Source: Prochlorococcus sp. AG-402-O16 (GTDB taxonomy: Bacteria; Cyanobacteriota; Cyanobacteriia; PCC-6307; Cyanobiaceae). Taken from it: DNA of 64,000 bases. Positions within the stretch are counted from its first letter, which is position 1. Each line of letters begins with the position of its first letter. The position numbers and the translations under genes were made by a program. The notes below the pieces were generated by a model. That model worked only from the letters and a program-made list of their open reading frames with translations. It was not told the DNA's origin and ran no database searches. Below, piece by piece: positions 50,653-62,057 of the stretch. The stretch lies in the NCBI GenBank assembly GCA_003216415.1, contig QCIY01000007.1, positions 1-64,000 of the forward strand. Direction: 5' to 3'.

Positions 50653-52125
50653 TTAAGAAAAAGTATTGTTCTTGGTAGTTGGATACTGAATTCTTCTATG
50701 TCTTATTCTTTTCCAAACGCTCAAGAAAGCTCTCTTAATTAAGAAGAGCTCTCCTAATGAAAGATCACTATTGACTAATTGACCGTCTTTTTGGCGCGAA
50801 TTAATAATTTTTGATATTGTTTCTAAAGCTTCAATATCAGTTGCATTAATATTCATAGCTCTCAATGCTGCCTCACATCCATCTGCGAGCATTAAAATAG
50901 CTGTTTCTTTTGACTGCGGTATAGGGCCTTTGTATCTAAAGGCATTTTCATTAATCTTAAGATTTTTTTCTTTAGCTTTTTGAAAAAAATATCCCATTTT
51001 TAGTGTACCTTGATGCTCTGGGATAAAATTTGCTATTGGTATGGGGAGTCTATTTTTTCTTGCATACTTTAATCCTTCATCAACATGCGCCTGTAACACT
51101 TCTGCACTTTTAATAGGATCATCTATTTCATCATGTGGATTCTTTGAACCATCTTGATTTTCAATAAACCAATTAGGGGCATGTAATTTACCCACATCAT
51201 GATAAAGCGCACCAGTTTTAACAAGATCAATATCACCACCAATCATTCTTGTGGCTTCCTCTGCTAAGCCACAGATTAATAATGTATGTTCAAAAGTGCC
51301 CGGAGCCTCAAGAGACAATCTTCTTATAAGAGGTTTCTCTTTATCAGCCAATTCTAGTAATCTTGCTTTAGTTAATAGTCCAAATATAGATTCAAAAATA
51401 GGGATAAATAAAATTGTAAAAAGCATTACTATTGCCAGCAACAAAGAATCTGAAAATATTTTGCCATTATCAAAAACAAACTCTTGATTATCGATTAGAG
51501 ATATTTTATCTGTACCTATCAATATCCATTGACTGAAAAAAGCACCTATGGGAACGAAGAATGATAGTTGGAGTAACTGTGCTCTACTTCTTATCCTTCC
51601 TCCAAGTACTGATACCACTGAAGCACAAACCAAAGAAATTAAAAATAAATTGTTATTAATGGTATTTGCTTGGTCAGTCCAACTAAGGCTAGCTATTGAA
51701 ACCCAAGCCAAAGCGGTGATACTGCCCATTCCTTGAGATATTATCAAAGCCGGTGGAATAATCATTGATAATGGACTTAGACCTGAAGCTAAGGTTAGTT
51801 TTATAGCTTGTACTGTTAAAAGAAGAGTAATGATTAATATAATTTGCCTTGAAGTAATTTTAGGATTCTCTTTTTTAGAAACTAATATTAAAATCCCAGA
51901 ACTAATTAGTGCTTCAGTAAAGGTAAAAAGCCAAGAAAAAAAACCTGAGAGAGTCAAAGGCGAAATTAAAAGTAATTTGTAAGAAGAAATTATTGAAATT
52001 AATATGCATATTAAAAAAATTATAAGTTTATCAATTTTTGAAATTTTAATTGATTGTTTTATTGGAACTTGGCTCCTCTTCCATAGATAAAACAATTTTT
52101 TCAAGGCAGTTGTAATGTTTTGCAC
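50653..52125 (-). CDS. 7TM-HD family membrane phosphohydrolase (PgpH-like)
   Basis: 490 aa. About seven or eight membrane helices in the first 250 residues, then an HD-domain: FEHTLLICGLAEEATRMIGG, HDVGKLHAPNWFIENQDGSK with the HD pair, HVDEGLKYARKNRLPIPIAN, PEHQGTLKMGYFF and ILMLADGCEAALRAMN. The 7TMR-HD layout without the extracellular domain matches proteins that degrade c-di-AMP (PgpH) in other phyla. That substrate is inferred by similarity only. Start near 52125, divergent from folD. Confidence 0.85.
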   Translation of the reverse strand: MQNITTALKKLFYLWKRSQVPIKQSIKISKIDKLIIFLICILISIISSYKLLLISPLTLSGFFSWLFTFTEALISSGILILVSKKENPKITSRQIILIITLLLTVQAIKLTLASGLSPLSMIIPPALIISQGMGSITALAWVSIASLSWTDQANTINNNLFLISLVCASVVSVLGGRIRSRAQLLQLSFFVPIGAFFSQWILIGTDKISLIDNQEFVFDNGKIFSDSLLLAIVMLFTILFIPIFESIFGLLTKARLLELADKEKPLIRRLSLEAPGTFEHTLLICGLAEEATRMIGGDIDLVKTGALYHDVGKLHAPNWFIENQDGSKNPHDEIDDPIKSAEVLQAHVDEGLKYARKNRLPIPIANFIPEHQGTLKMGYFFQKAKEKNLKINENAFRYKGPIPQSKETAILMLADGCEAALRAMNINATDIEALETISKIINSRQKDGQLVNSDLSLGELFLIKRAFLSVWKRIRHRRIQYPTTKNNTFS

Positions 52126-52199
52126 AGAATATGAGTAAATCTATTTGAATAATTTAAAATTATAGGCATGCTAGGTGTAAAAAGGAGATGTTTTTCTAA

Positions 52200-53096
52200 A
52201 TGTCAATAAAATTAGACGGTAAAAAATTATCTCTTGAAATTGAAGAAAAATTAAATAATTATATTTTTAATAATAAAAAAATCGCAAAAAGAACTCCTGG
52301 TTTAGCTGTAATAAGAATAGGAGAAGATCCTGCAAGCGGTGTTTATGTTAAGAACAAAGAAAGAGCATGTTCAAGGGTTGGCATAAGAAGTATTATCTTT
52401 CATCTAAAAGATAATGTAGAGCAAAAAGAAGTTGAACAATTAATAAACAAACTTAACCTTGATAATGATATTGATGGAATGTTGCTACAACTTCCCATCC
52501 CAAAAAAATTTGATGATCAAAAGTTAATAAGTTTTATCAATCCAAGCAAAGATGTAGATGGATTAAATGAGAAAAACATCGGCAAACTAGTGAAAAATGA
52601 ACCTGCCATGAGATCTTGTACACCAGCAGGAATTGTTAATTTATTAAAATCCCAAAAGATTACAATTGAAGGAAAGAAAATTGTTGTTATTGGAAGAAGT
52701 TTACTAGTTGGGAAACCCTTATCACTTATGTTGTTGAATCTAAATGGCACAGTAACAATGACTCATTCAAAAACTTTAAATCTAAATAAAGTTTGTAAAG
52801 AAGCTGACATACTAATTGCTGCTGCAGGAAAACCTAATCTTATTGATTCTAGTTTTGTGAAAGAAGGAGCAGTAATCATTGATGTTGGGATACATAGAAT
52901 AGAAAGTTCCGATAAAAATAAAACCAGATTATGTGGCGATGTATTATTAGAAGATGTCATTCCAAAAGTATTTGCTTACACACCTGTACCAGGAGGCGTT
53001 GGACCAATGACAGTAACAATGTTACTAGTAAATACTATTTTTAGCTGGCAAAAACAATTTGGTTTATCATCAACTCTTAATGACCTTCTGCCATAA
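52200..53096 (+). CDS. folD: methylenetetrahydrofolate dehydrogenase/cyclohydrolase FolD
   Basis: 298 aa bifunctional enzyme. Y-x-x-x-K catalytic motif in [17 protein letters not shown], substrate loop [23 protein letters not shown], the NADP-binding [18 protein letters not shown] (the usual S-N-I-V has become S-L-L-V) and [15 protein letters not shown]. It interconverts one-carbon folates. AAAGGAG lies before the gene, but the ATG of folD is 12 bases further, overlapping a three-codon ORF (ATG-TTT-TTC-TAA-ATG). crtE follows 37 bp later. Confidence 0.95.
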   Translation: MSIKLDGKKLSLEIEEKLNNYIFNNKKIAKRTPGLAVIRIGEDPASGVYVKNKERACSRVGIRSIIFHLKDNVEQKEVEQLINKLNLDNDIDGMLLQLPIPKKFDDQKLISFINPSKDVDGLNEKNIGKLVKNEPAMRSCTPAGIVNLLKSQKITIEGKKIVVIGRSLLVGKPLSLMLLNLNGTVTMTHSKTLNLNKVCKEADILIAAAGKPNLIDSSFVKEGAVIIDVGIHRIESSDKNKTRLCGDVLLEDVIPKVFAYTPVPGGVGPMTVTMLLVNTIFSWQKQFGLSSTLNDLLP

Positions 53097-53133
53097 TCCC
53101 TAAGATGAAAAATTTTATTATTACAGGTATGAA

Positions 53134-54036
53134 ATGACTGAAGTTATAAATAATATTTCTGATTTTGAAAAATATCTTAAAAGCACAAAAAAGATTGTAG
53201 AAGAAGCACTTGATTTTTCTCTAGGCCCTGAGAATCCTGAGATACTAAGAGAATCAATGAGATATTCCCTTTTAGCAGGAGGGAAGAGACTACGTCCAAT
53301 TTTGTGTTTAGCATCATGTTCACTTGCCGGAGGAGATCCCTCGCTTGCTGTTCCTACAGCAGTGGCTATAGAAATGATTCATACAATGTCCCTAATTCAT
53401 GATGATTTGCCAGCTATGGACAATGATGACTTGAGGAGAGGTAGGCCAACAAATCATAAAGTATATGGTGATGCAATAGCTATTCTCGCTGGCGATGCAT
53501 TATTAACTAGAGCTTTCGAAATGGTCTCTTTAAGAAGTCCAGGAGTAGATCCAACTAGATTATTAAATGTAATTGGTGAACTATCATTAGTTGCTGGTGC
53601 GCCAGGTCTGGTGGGGGGACAAGTTGTTGATTTGGAATGCGAAGGCAAAGAAGTTGACCTAGAAACCCTGGAGTATATTCATCTTCATAAAACTGGGGCT
53701 TTATTAAAAGCTTGTGTAAGAACAGGCGCGATGATAGCGGGAGCTGACGACAAATTATTGCAAGCTCTCACAATATATGCGGAGGGAATTGGTTTGGCCT
53801 TTCAAATAATAGATGATATTCTCGATTTAACCTCAAGCAGTGAAACACTCGGGAAAACTGCAGGTAAAGATCTTTTGGCTGACAAAACTACATATCCAAA
53901 ATTACTTGGAATGGAAGAATCAAAAAAAAGAGCTATTGATTTAGTAGAAAAAGCAAAGAAGTCAATCGAACCTTGGGGTTCAGATGCAAAGTATTTGATA
54001 TCCCTAGCTGACTTTATTACTAATAGAGACCGATAA
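53134..54036 (+). CDS. crtE: geranylgeranyl diphosphate synthase CrtE
   Basis: 300 aa prenyltransferase. First aspartate-rich motif [20 protein letters not shown] with six residues between Asp pairs (bacterial GGPP type), [29 protein letters not shown] and the second motif IIDDILDLT with lysine-rich loop [20 protein letters not shown]. It elongates IPP and allylic units to C20 for chlorophyll, carotenoid and quinone tails. It follows folD and precedes a PAP2-type protein by 12 bp, the usual cyanobacterial folD-crtE-PAP2 order. Confidence 0.95.
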   Translation: MTEVINNISDFEKYLKSTKKIVEEALDFSLGPENPEILRESMRYSLLAGGKRLRPILCLASCSLAGGDPSLAVPTAVAIEMIHTMSLIHDDLPAMDNDDLRRGRPTNHKVYGDAIAILAGDALLTRAFEMVSLRSPGVDPTRLLNVIGELSLVAGAPGLVGGQVVDLECEGKEVDLETLEYIHLHKTGALLKACVRTGAMIAGADDKLLQALTIYAEGIGLAFQIIDDILDLTSSSETLGKTAGKDLLADKTTYPKLLGMEESKKRAIDLVEKAKKSIEPWGSDAKYLISLADFITNRDR

Positions 54037-54048
54037 TTAATTTAATTT

Positions 54049-54528
54049 ATGTCTGAGTTTTTTTCCTTTTTTAATAATTCAGTTCTTTTCTGGAGTTTGT
54101 TGTCCTGTTTACTAGCTCAATTCTTTAAGATTATATTCAATTTCTTTTCAACTGGTGAGCTAAGATTTGGAATTATGTTCGAGACAGGTGGTATGCCTTC
54201 AAGTCATTCTGCTTTAATAACTGGTGCTACATCTGGTATAGGTTATGAACTAGGATTTGATAGCTCAATATTCGCATTAGCAGTTGCTGTAGCACTTATA
54301 GTTATGTATGACGCAAGTGGCGTTCGAAAATCTGCTGGGCTTCAAGCTGCAGAGATCAACAAACTATCAAAGAAATTAGACACTCAATCTCAAGTTCTAT
54401 TAAAAGAAACCCTGGGCCATACAAAAATTGAGGTTATGGTAGGAGGTTTTTTAGGACCCTTAATTACTTTGCCTGGAATGTTTTTTTTGGGTTCTCCTCA
54501 TAAGATATTTGATTTGATAATAAATTAG
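54049..54528 (+). CDS. divergent PAP2-family membrane protein
   Basis: 159 aa with four or five helices. Family motif GGMPSSHSALITGATSGIGY (the histidine of the PAP2 core) and later YDASGVRKSAGLQAAEINKL. Plant and cyanobacterial members of this divergent PAP2/DUF212 group are often next to crtE; acid phosphatase activity on isoprenyl diphosphates has been suggested but not shown here. It overlaps the 3' end of the convergent cobB by 4 bases. Confidence 0.88.
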   Translation: MSEFFSFFNNSVLFWSLLSCLLAQFFKIIFNFFSTGELRFGIMFETGGMPSSHSALITGATSGIGYELGFDSSIFALAVAVALIVMYDASGVRKSAGLQAAEINKLSKKLDTQSQVLLKETLGHTKIEVMVGGFLGPLITLPGMFFLGSPHKIFDLIIN

Positions 54529-55916
54529 GAATCCTTTGAATAACCAATTTGGGTAGCATCTATAAAGTTTTTTGAAACTTCTGGAGAACTTGGAAAATGT
54601 AAATGAATCCAACTTGCATGTAATCTTTTATCAAAAACGCCTTCATTTTTGTATTCAGTTTCCCAAGATTTAATTTTCCATGGTGAGGAGAGTTTATTCT
54701 GATGTTCAGCTTTTTTAAAATCATATTCTGATAAATTATTTTCAATTTCCCAATAATGAAATTCATGTCCTCTAATTAATTGGTTTTGTTTAATGATCGG
54801 AGTGTCTTTTAAACCCTCAATGTATCTATAACCTACTGAAAGTTTACTTTTTTTTGATCTAAAAGGTAAGATTCCACTCATTTGATGATTATTACCATTT
54901 TCATCTTCTATGAAGTCTCCTAGAATCATCATCCCGCCACACTCTGCATATATAAATCCATTTTTGCGGAATTTCCTTAACGAATTTAAACTTTTTCTAG
55001 AGTTACTTATATGATCAGCATATTTTTCAGGAAACCCTCCAGGAATAATTAAAGAAGAAACCTCATTAGGTATTTCTTCATCATCATAAATACTCCATGG
55101 AATCAAAGGTATTCCTATTTCACTAAAAAACTCCTTAGTATCAGGGTATTGGAAATGAAAGATTTTATCTTCTGCAATTGCGATAGGTTTACTTTTAATT
55201 GTTTTAAAATCATCCAAACCAATAGAATGGAATATTTTCTTTTGAGGAGATATCAGAAATTTACTTAGAGAAAGTAAATCAAGATTTCTTTCAGCGAAAC
55301 TTGCAAAATATTCAACATCAATTTCTTTGCCACTATCCAATGGAGATATTAAACCTAAATTAGCTTTGTTTAAAGTTATTTTTGCATCAGATGGTAAAAA
55401 ACCAAGAATTTCTATTTCTTCATTCTTAAAAACTTCTCCGATTAATTTTTTATGTCTATCTGAATTAACGTTGTTAAATATAATTCCTGCTATCGACAAC
55501 TCACTATCGAAATTTCTAAAACCTCGAACAGTAGCCAAAAGAGAAGCTACTTGACCTCTTGCATTAACAATAAAAATTACTGGCGTATGTAGTATTTTAG
55601 CTACATTTGCTGTACTTGAATAAGTTGTTGCCCCTAATCCATCAAATAGGCCCATTGCTCCTTCAATTAATGAGAATTCATATTTTGAAGAATGTTTTAA
55701 AAAACTTTCTTGAACCCATTCTTCACCACTTAAAAAAATATCTAAATTCCTACAAATAGGTTGGCCAATTGAACTTAGTTGTTGTTGATCAAGATAATCT
55801 GGGCCAACCTTGAAAGTTTGTATCTTTATACCTTTCGAGAAAGCCCAACAAGATATCAAAAGCGATAGTGTAGTTTTCCCACTATCAGTTGAAGGAGAAG
55901 ATATTACGCAAGGCAT
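54525..55916 (-). CDS. cobB: cobyrinic acid a,c-diamide synthase CobB
   Basis: 463 aa. P-loop-like ISSPSTDSGKTTLSLLISCW, GPDYLDQQQLSSIGQPICRN with NLDIFL, SLIEGAMGLFDGL, and a C-terminal glutaminase domain with the nucleophile C in YAECGGMMILGDFIEDENGN. It amidates the a and c side chains of cobyrinic acid with glutamine and ATP, a step of cobalamin (pseudocobalamin in this lineage) synthesis. It sits directly after opcA with no gap. Confidence 0.93.
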   Translation of the reverse strand: MPCVISSPSTDSGKTTLSLLISCWAFSKGIKIQTFKVGPDYLDQQQLSSIGQPICRNLDIFLSGEEWVQESFLKHSSKYEFSLIEGAMGLFDGLGATTYSSTANVAKILHTPVIFIVNARGQVASLLATVRGFRNFDSELSIAGIIFNNVNSDRHKKLIGEVFKNEEIEILGFLPSDAKITLNKANLGLISPLDSGKEIDVEYFASFAERNLDLLSLSKFLISPQKKIFHSIGLDDFKTIKSKPIAIAEDKIFHFQYPDTKEFFSEIGIPLIPWSIYDDEEIPNEVSSLIIPGGFPEKYADHISNSRKSLNSLRKFRKNGFIYAECGGMMILGDFIEDENGNNHQMSGILPFRSKKSKLSVGYRYIEGLKDTPIIKQNQLIRGHEFHYWEIENNLSEYDFKKAEHQNKLSSPWKIKSWETEYKNEGVFDKRLHASWIHLHFPSSPEVSKNFIDATQIGYSKDS

Positions 55917-57221
55917 TTATAAGTTATTAAAACCACTAAATATTTGAAGAGCTATTTGAATAGCATTTTCAAAAAGAGGACTTGTATTGCCTCTACTACT
56001 TCCCAATAATTGACTAACATCAAACTCTGATGAATAAAATGAATTTGGAACAACTTGTTCTATTAATTCCATATTAGCCATTCCCCCCGCTTCAAGTCTC
56101 ATACATTCCACTGACTCACATCCAAGTATTACACAAGTATTATTTTTTTGAACATCACTAATTTTTGAGATCAACCTCAATCCAATAACTTGTCCCAAAT
56201 GAATACTAGGATTACCTAAAGGTAAAGGATTAATAGATGTAGAAATTTTTTCGCCGTTAATTCTTTCAAATTCTATTTTTGTTGATTCTTTATCTCTTTC
56301 AACTCTTAGAAAAGACCAACCAAGTTTATCGCTAATCCATGAAATTAAAAACAAAGCTTGAATCATATGATCTCCTGCGATATCAATATCAATATCAGTA
56401 ATATGATCTAATATTGGTCTCCTCGATGGCGGATCAAAAATCATCGCCAATGATTCCCTCCAATTTTTCAATCTAACCCAATTTAAATCATTAATAGCTT
56501 TATTTGATTTCTTTAATTGCTCTAAAACTTTTAAACATCTGCTAGGTGATCCAAGAGCAGTATCAATTATTAATCTCATACCATGATTAGTAAAATATTC
56601 TAAAATTTCAGGCGCTTCATCCAAGCTTCCATTCCACCACAACCAAGCAGGTAATTCATCAATGGATAATTCATCAATAATTTTTAATCCTTTATTAGTT
56701 ATTGAGGCAGAGTCCCCCCGGATAACAACTAAATCCCCACATATTGGTTGCATAGCCTGACTATCACTTAATGGACAGTAAGCGGATACAAAAGTTTTAA
56801 TATCTGAATTTTTATTTAATGTTGGCGCTAAAGTTATTAATCTCCTGGGATTTAAGGTACTAATTGAAGATTCAAAAAATTGTCCTCTAAAGTCTTCAAA
56901 GTTTTTATTAGATAGATTTTTCTTCAACAAATTCAACAATTTTTCACTATTGAGGGCAGTAGTGATAGGTAGTCCTTCATCAAGTATAAATTTTTTAGCT
57001 ACTTCAATTATCTCTGGACTTAAATTTCCAGTAATTGGTCCTTTTACTAATCCATTTTGAACTAAACATTGTTCTAGCCAGGCAGGCTGCCAGACCATTA
57101 AAGTAAAAGTATTTGCTCCAGCATTATCTTTATCTTCTGAAATCCATAACTTATTAAGGTAATTAGAAATTTCCTGATAAGGAAGCTCTAATGGGGTTTG
57201 GAGAGTTAACTGTGGTTTCAT
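55917..57221 (-). CDS. opcA: glucose-6-phosphate dehydrogenase assembly protein OpcA
   Basis: 434 aa. Recognised by its start QTPLELPYQEISNYLNKLWI, GANTFTLMVWQPAWLEQCLV, PLSDSQAMQPICGDLVVIRG with DSA, and the C-terminal QEG-rich domain DHITDIDIDIAGDHMIQALF. OpcA activates and assembles Zwf, and its cysteines respond to thioredoxin. The gene is 2 bases after the zwf stop, as in most cyanobacteria, and cobB follows directly. Confidence 0.95.
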   Translation of the reverse strand: MKPQLTLQTPLELPYQEISNYLNKLWISEDKDNAGANTFTLMVWQPAWLEQCLVQNGLVKGPITGNLSPEIIEVAKKFILDEGLPITTALNSEKLLNLLKKNLSNKNFEDFRGQFFESSISTLNPRRLITLAPTLNKNSDIKTFVSAYCPLSDSQAMQPICGDLVVIRGDSASITNKGLKIIDELSIDELPAWLWWNGSLDEAPEILEYFTNHGMRLIIDTALGSPSRCLKVLEQLKKSNKAINDLNWVRLKNWRESLAMIFDPPSRRPILDHITDIDIDIAGDHMIQALFLISWISDKLGWSFLRVERDKESTKIEFERINGEKISTSINPLPLGNPSIHLGQVIGLRLISKISDVQKNNTCVILGCESVECMRLEAGGMANMELIEQVVPNSFYSSEFDVSQLLGSSRGNTSPLFENAIQIALQIFSGFNNL

Positions 57222-57223
57222 TT

Positions 57224-58747
57224 TTAAGGTCTGCGCCAGAAAATATTATCTTTTGAAAGTAATTGATCAGACTCAGGAGGTCCCCACGTCATAGATTCAT
57301 AATTATGAATTGGCAACTTCCAAGGAGAATTTTCCATTAATTCTATTAATGGAGTATAAAGTTTCCACGCAGCCTCTACTTCATCACTTCTTGTAAATAA
57401 GGTTGGATCAGAAAGCATTGCATCAGCTAATAATCTTACATAACCTTCATCTGAGGGTTCTCCAAATGATTCATCATAAGAAAATTGCATCTCAACAGGT
57501 CTGGATTTCATCCCAGAACCAGGTGACTTAACCTCGAATTTAAAAGTTGCACCTTCATTTGGCTGAATTCTAAGAACAAGTTGATTTGGGGCAGGATTTA
57601 TTATTGTTGATTCAAATAAATGAACAGGAACATCTTTAAAAGTCAAAACTATTTCTCCAAGTCTTTTGGGTAGTCTTTTCCCTGTTCTCAGATAAAAAGG
57701 TACCCCTTGCCAACGCCAGTTATCAACGAAAACTTTTGCTGCAATATAAGTTTCTGTGGTGCTATTACAATTTACACCATCTTCATTCCTATATCCTTTG
57801 AGTCGATTTGAGATATTTCCTCCCTCTACATATTGACCTCTTATGCAACAATTCCAGGGTTCATTTTCGTCAGCAAGTTTTGAAGCTTGAAGAACCTTAG
57901 CTTTTTCATTTCTTATTGCTTCTGGTTCAAATTTTCCAGGGGGTTCCATAGCAGTAACAGCAAGCATTTGAGTCATATGATTTTGAAGCATATCTCTTAA
58001 AGCACCTGAACTTTCGTAATAACCTGCTCTATCTTCAACACCTACTGTTTCAGATGAAGTAATTTGAACACTAGATATATAATTTCTATTCCAGATTGGT
58101 TCAAAAATAGTATTAGCGAACCTCAAAACAAGAATGTTTTGAACTGTCTCTTTACCTAAATAATGATCAATCCTATAAATCTGGCTTTCTTCAGCACAAC
58201 TTTGAACAATCTTGTTCAATTTTTTAGCACTTGAAAAATCTCTTCCAAAAGGTTTTTCAATAACTAAACGACTTTTCTTAGGGTTATTTAAAAGGCCAGC
58301 TGATTTAAGGGTTTTACATCCACTTGCATAAAAATTCGGAGATACTGATAAATAAAATGTTCTATTTCCATGAGTAGCTTGTGTTTTATCAATTTTATTT
58401 AATCTTTTAGAAAGCCTTACAACATGATCACTTTGTTGTAAGTCAACTGGTTCATAGAAAAGATAATTAGAAAATTGTTCCCATTCCTTTTCTTTACCAG
58501 ATATTTGATTGGAGAGCTTTACTTTCATCTTTTCTCTAAACTCATTATCAGTCCATGGTCTTCTCGCACAGCCAATTATGCCAAATTCGCTAGGTATTCT
58601 TCTTTGCAAATAAAGTTCAAATAATGCTGGTATAAGTTTTCTATGAGTAAGGTCTCCACTCGCGCCAAAGATTACTAAGCATTGAGGAGATATGACTCTT
58701 TCCTGCCGTAAACCTAATCTAAGAGGGTTACTTAAAGTTGAAGACAT
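57224..58747 (-). CDS. zwf: glucose-6-phosphate 1-dehydrogenase Zwf
   Basis: 507 aa. NADP site CLVIFGASGDLTHRKLIPAL, the catalytic motif RIDHYLGKETVQNILVLRFA, and downstream LQNHMTQMLAVTAMEPPG and FYLRTGKRLPKRLGEIVLTF. It oxidises glucose-6-phosphate in the oxidative pentose phosphate pathway, the main source of NADPH at night. It forms an operon with opcA (2 bp gap). A PetH gene lies upstream on the same strand, 111 bp away. Confidence 0.97.
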   Translation of the reverse strand: MSSTLSNPLRLGLRQERVISPQCLVIFGASGDLTHRKLIPALFELYLQRRIPSEFGIIGCARRPWTDNEFREKMKVKLSNQISGKEKEWEQFSNYLFYEPVDLQQSDHVVRLSKRLNKIDKTQATHGNRTFYLSVSPNFYASGCKTLKSAGLLNNPKKSRLVIEKPFGRDFSSAKKLNKIVQSCAEESQIYRIDHYLGKETVQNILVLRFANTIFEPIWNRNYISSVQITSSETVGVEDRAGYYESSGALRDMLQNHMTQMLAVTAMEPPGKFEPEAIRNEKAKVLQASKLADENEPWNCCIRGQYVEGGNISNRLKGYRNEDGVNCNSTTETYIAAKVFVDNWRWQGVPFYLRTGKRLPKRLGEIVLTFKDVPVHLFESTIINPAPNQLVLRIQPNEGATFKFEVKSPGSGMKSRPVEMQFSYDESFGEPSDEGYVRLLADAMLSDPTLFTRSDEVEAAWKLYTPLIELMENSPWKLPIHNYESMTWGPPESDQLLSKDNIFWRRP

Positions 58748-58858
58748 ATTTTTAATATTCTTATTTTTAAAATCCTCTTTTTTTCTTAGATTAGCTACAT
58801 ATTGTGTCTAAATCAAAAAGTATCCTAGATGTTTAGATTAAATTTATATTTCCAATGT

Positions 58859-60010
<1,152 letters not shown>

Positions 60011-60167
60011 TTATCAATTTGTAGTTTAATTTGTAGTAAATTAACAAAAATGGTTACGTTTTGAGATCGGAATAAATATAGGGAATTATTTTTATTTTTC
60101 AGAATTTGTTGTTTTTATCAGTATAGTTACACAGAAATAATTTTTTATTTAATTAAAAAATTGATTT

Positions 60168-60701
60168 ATGATTAATCCTCAAGAATCAGTAGATCATTCT
60201 AAAAATGATTACAGGACAATTGAGCAAACCATGGAAAAGCTTTCTGGCGGAACAAGAAGACTTGCAGCTCAGCTAACTACCTCTGCCAGTTTAGATTCTT
60301 TATGGAATGTTTTAACAGATTATGATCGCCTAAATCTCTACATACCAAATCTATTGTCAAGCAAAAAAATATATCAAAAGAACAATAATGTCCACCTAAA
60401 ACAAGTTGGAGCTCAAGATTTTCTTGGCATGAAATTTTCAGCTGAAGTCATTATCGATTTATTCGAAGATAAAGAGCTTGGCCTTTTAAAATTCAATCTA
60501 ATTAAAGGAGATTTCAGAAAATTTGAAGGTAGTTGGAAAATTCAAAATATTAAGGATACTTCAAAAAATTCATTAATATACGAGCTTACTGTTCAGGGCT
60601 GTCAGTGGATGCCTTTAGGAATGATAGAAAAGAGGCTAAAAAAAGATCTTTCAGAAAATCTGATAGCTGTAGATAGACAAGCAAAATCAACGATAAGTTA
60701 A
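60168..60701 (+). CDS. SRPBCC (START/cyclase-like) family protein, 177 aa
   Basis: Start ATG at 60168. GGTRRLAAQLTTSASLDSLW with NVLTDYDRLNLYIPNLLSSK is the family pattern V-x-x-x-L-T-D-Y-x-x-x-x-x-F-x-P; beta strands follow, and EGSWKIQNIKDTSKNSLIYE near the end. Related proteins in cyanobacteria are annotated cyclase/dehydrase or SRPBCC; they bind hydrophobic ligands. No direct partner. It is 17 bp from the tRNA-Glu gene, which lies on the other strand. Confidence 0.75.
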   Translation: MINPQESVDHSKNDYRTIEQTMEKLSGGTRRLAAQLTTSASLDSLWNVLTDYDRLNLYIPNLLSSKKIYQKNNNVHLKQVGAQDFLGMKFSAEVIIDLFEDKELGLLKFNLIKGDFRKFEGSWKIQNIKDTSKNSLIYELTVQGCQWMPLGMIEKRLKKDLSENLIAVDRQAKSTIS

Positions 60702-60718
60702 TTTAAATTTTTAAAAAA

Positions 60719-60791
60719 TAGCCCCAAGGGGATTCGAACCCCTGTCGCCTCCGTGAAAGGGAGGTGTCCTAGGCCTCTAGACGATGGGGCC
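60719..60791 (-). tRNA. trnE: tRNA-Glu (UUC)
   Basis: On the minus strand the cloverleaf is complete: acceptor GGCCCCA paired with TGGGGCT (G-U at position 1-72), discriminator A, D-arm TCGTCTAGAGGCCTAGGA, anticodon arm CCTCCCTTTCACGGAGG with anticodon TTC, and T-arm AGGGGTTCGAATCCCCT. CCA is not encoded. Glu-tRNA is also the precursor of 5-aminolevulinate, so this tRNA feeds tetrapyrrole synthesis as well as translation. 73 nt. Confidence 0.97.
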
Positions 60792-60832
60792 AGGAAATTA
60801 GCATAACAGCTTATTAAAAATTAAGAGTAAAG

Positions 60833-61951
60833 CTAGCCTTTCGTCAAGTATTGTTGCTCTTTGTTTTGTCCTTGCCACACAGGAACGGTGAAATGGAAGC
60901 AAGAACCGACTCCTACATCAGACACAACCCATATTCTCCCTCCGTGTACCTGAACTATTCTCCTACATACAGATAATCCAATACCAAATCCTGAAGTTCC
61001 TTCAGAAGTCTGTGGGAGCCTCACTCTATCAAGAAAAATTCTTTTTTGTTCGCTCAAAGGAATACCAGCGCCTTTGTCACAAATTGTTATTTCTACCCAT
61101 TGATTAGTCTTGTGAATCATTGTAATTTTTATAGATCCAGAGTCTTTAGAAAATTTAACAGCATTTTCAATTAAATTTAAAAATACTTGTCTCATTCTTC
61201 TTTGATCTGCAAATACACTTGGTAAATCAGAAGGGATATCAGTATCAATTTCAATATTCCTTAATCTCCAAAATTTTTCTAATTCGAGTATTACTTCAGC
61301 ACTAATATTTCCTAAATCAATTTTCTGAGGATTAAATAACGCTTCCCATTTAGTTGTTCCGACTTCTAAAAGATCCTGTGATAAGAGTTCAATCTCTTCT
61401 AATCTTCTTTTAATAACTTCTTGCAATTTTGAAATATCTATTTGTCCAAGTTTTTGACTTTGAACAGCCAAAGTAGCTGCCGTTAGGGGGGTTCTTAATT
61501 CATGCGCGACCATTCTTAATAATCTTTCCTGAGATTCTATTCTTTTTGTTAATGTCTCATTTTCTTGTCTCAAAACAAGAAGTTCGTCTTCTAAAAGAAA
61601 TTCTTTTTGAGTTCTTATTGAATCAATTTTTGATGGTTGCAAATTAATCCCTAGATTTTTTGTTAAACCTTCCTGCGTCCACCTTGGTAACCATTTCTGC
61701 AACTGAGAGAAAATATTACTTCCAGCAAATATTTGCTTTGGAGCTGGTGATACCTTTATTAGAGCAGGAATAGCCACTAATCTATGTAATTCAAGTAATT
61801 CCGGCTGTTCTGTGGGTTCAGAAATCTGAAGAGATATCTCAAATTCACAATCATCTGATTCTAAATAAGTTATTACGGACTTAATATCATTACTAGAAAG
61901 TTGATTTCTAGCTGCTACAAGTATTAATTTTAGCTCTTTTTTATCATCCAA
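60833..61951 (-). CDS. sasA: clock output histidine kinase SasA
   Basis: 372 aa. The N-terminal KaiB-like thioredoxin-fold sensor domain spans residues about 1-98 ([20 protein letters not shown]). A coiled-coil linker leads to H-box [16 protein letters not shown] with H150 and HATPase motifs [28 protein letters not shown] and [13 protein letters not shown]. SasA binds KaiC and phosphorylates RpaA to drive circadian or hourglass gene expression. In this genus the kaiA gene is lost, so the clock is thought to run as an hourglass. The kinase starts at ATG 61949-61951. Confidence 0.95.
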   Translation of the reverse strand: MDDKKELKLILVAARNQLSSNDIKSVITYLESDDCEFEISLQISEPTEQPELLELHRLVAIPALIKVSPAPKQIFAGSNIFSQLQKWLPRWTQEGLTKNLGINLQPSKIDSIRTQKEFLLEDELLVLRQENETLTKRIESQERLLRMVAHELRTPLTAATLAVQSQKLGQIDISKLQEVIKRRLEEIELLSQDLLEVGTTKWEALFNPQKIDLGNISAEVILELEKFWRLRNIEIDTDIPSDLPSVFADQRRMRQVFLNLIENAVKFSKDSGSIKITMIHKTNQWVEITICDKGAGIPLSEQKRIFLDRVRLPQTSEGTSGFGIGLSVCRRIVQVHGGRIWVVSDVGVGSCFHFTVPVWQGQNKEQQYLTKG

Positions 61952-62057
61952 ATGTTTACCCCTGAAGTGTTGAAAAGCTGTTAATCCTTATAAACACATT
62001 AAGATATTTTTTTTTATTCTACTGATAAGCTATGAAATAAATAGGACTAATTTATAT